DNA from: Roseburia sp.
GTDB lineage: Bacteria; Bacillota; Clostridia; Lachnospirales; Lachnospiraceae
Direction of reading: 5' to 3'
NCBI GenBank assembly: GCA_017626625.1
Contig: JAGAIK010000496.1
Coordinates: forward strand, 1-6,046
DNA: 6,046 bases
A model generated the notes under the pieces. It searched no databases. It had not been told where the DNA came from and saw nothing but the letters and a program-made list of their open reading frames with translations. A program made the translations under genes and the position numbers. Shown piece after piece: positions 5,591-6,046 of the stretch. Numbering within the stretch: position 1 is the stretch's first letter; each line of letters begins with the position of its first letter.

Positions 5591-6046
5591 ATGAATATTT
5601 TAGAAGGAAATTTAGTGGCAAAAGAGATTAGAATCGGAATTGTAACAGCGAGGTTCAATGATTTTATCACCTCACGCCTGTTAGGGGGCGCTATGGACGG
5701 CTTGAAACGTCATGATGTGCCGGAAGAAAACGTAGACGTGGCATGGGTGCCGGGGGCATTTGAAATTCCTCTGATTGCCTCTAAAATGGCAAAAAGCGGA
5801 AAATATGATGCGGTTATCTGTCTCGGAGCAGTGATTCGGGGGGCTACCAGTCACTATGATTATGTCTGCAGTGAGGTATCTAAGGGGATTGCTTCTGTTT
5901 CCCTCGAAACGGGAGTTCCGGTAATGTTTGGGGTGCTTACCACCGATAACATTGAGCAGGCGATTGAGCGTGCCGGAAGCAAGGCGGGAAATAAAGGTTT
6001 CGAGTGCGCCACCGGAGCCCTTGAGATGATTAACCTGATTCGGAAT
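5591..6046 (+). CDS. ribH: 6,7-dimethyl-8-ribityllumazine synthase, 3' end cut by the window
   Basis: Condenses 5-amino-6-ribitylaminouracil with 3,4-dihydroxy-2-butanone 4-phosphate to give the lumazine substrate of RibE; family members form large, often 60-subunit, shells. The frame is open to the last base, giving 152 residues of a usual 153-160, so only a few codons are missing. Conserved segments are [20 protein letters not shown] (15-34), WVPGAFEIP (52-60), [15 protein letters not shown] (78-92) with the catalytic His88, [20 protein letters not shown] (110-129) and [16 protein letters not shown] (131-146). The start ATG at 5591 has GGAGG at 5581-5585 and yields the expected N-terminus. 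It is the fourth gene of the operon, 51 bases after ribBA. Nothing in it looks damaged. Confidence 0.97.
   Translation, partial: MNILEGNLVAKEIRIGIVTARFNDFITSRLLGGAMDGLKRHDVPEENVDVAWVPGAFEIPLIASKMAKSGKYDAVICLGAVIRGATSHYDYVCSEVSKGIASVSLETGVPVMFGVLTTDNIEQAIERAGSKAGNKGFECATGALEMINLIRN

Noticed and set aside
1..6046. tRNA or rRNA genes, CRISPR arrays, transposase genes, long inverted repeats
   Set aside because: Reading both strands I saw no cloverleaf or rRNA-like sequence, no regularly spaced repeats and no transposase motifs.

Overview
The window looks like a chromosomal segment from a low-to-mid GC Firmicute, most likely a gut-type clostridium of the Lachnospiraceae kind. This is inferred from the riboflavin operon order ribD-ribE-ribBA-ribH behind an FMN riboswitch with intrinsic terminators, strong AAGGAGG-type ribosome binding sites, TTG starts, and a DUF3990-like gene of a type common in such genomes. 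No taxonomic marker is present, so the assignment is only suggestive.

Layout. Positions 1-1032 hold the 3' part of a membrane-anchored methyl-accepting chemotaxis protein whose 5' end lies outside the window. Positions 1108-2055 hold a small AT-richer accessory cassette. It starts with a broken or frame-split gene whose N-terminus resembles DUF3990 (an ADP-ribosyltransferase-like family). An ATGA overlap then leads into an intact NADAR/YbiA-family gene. Positions 2056-2478 are non-coding: a consensus promoter (TTGACA, 16 bp, extended -10 TATACT), an FMN (RFN) riboswitch, and two consecutive intrinsic terminators. Positions 2479-6046 hold the riboflavin operon: ribD, ribE (TTG start), ribBA and ribH. 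The last is cut by the window edge a few residues before its expected end.

How it works together. The four rib genes encode every dedicated enzyme from GTP and ribulose 5-phosphate to riboflavin, apart from the pyrimidine phosphatase, which is normally not in the operon. When FMN is plentiful the riboswitch should favour termination upstream of ribD; the sequence shows two possible stopping points instead of the usual one. The DUF3990/NADAR pair is not metabolically linked to the operon. By analogy with ADP-ribosylating toxins paired with NADAR hydrolases, it could be a toxin-antitoxin or defence cassette in which the transferase half is now damaged while the reversing enzyme is intact.

The most interesting points are the DUF3990-NADAR pairing with its frame break, the tandem terminators with an 8-nt match between aptamer and second terminator, a 10-bp direct repeat near the two edges of the cassette, and an in-frame 18-bp tandem repeat in the RibE tail.
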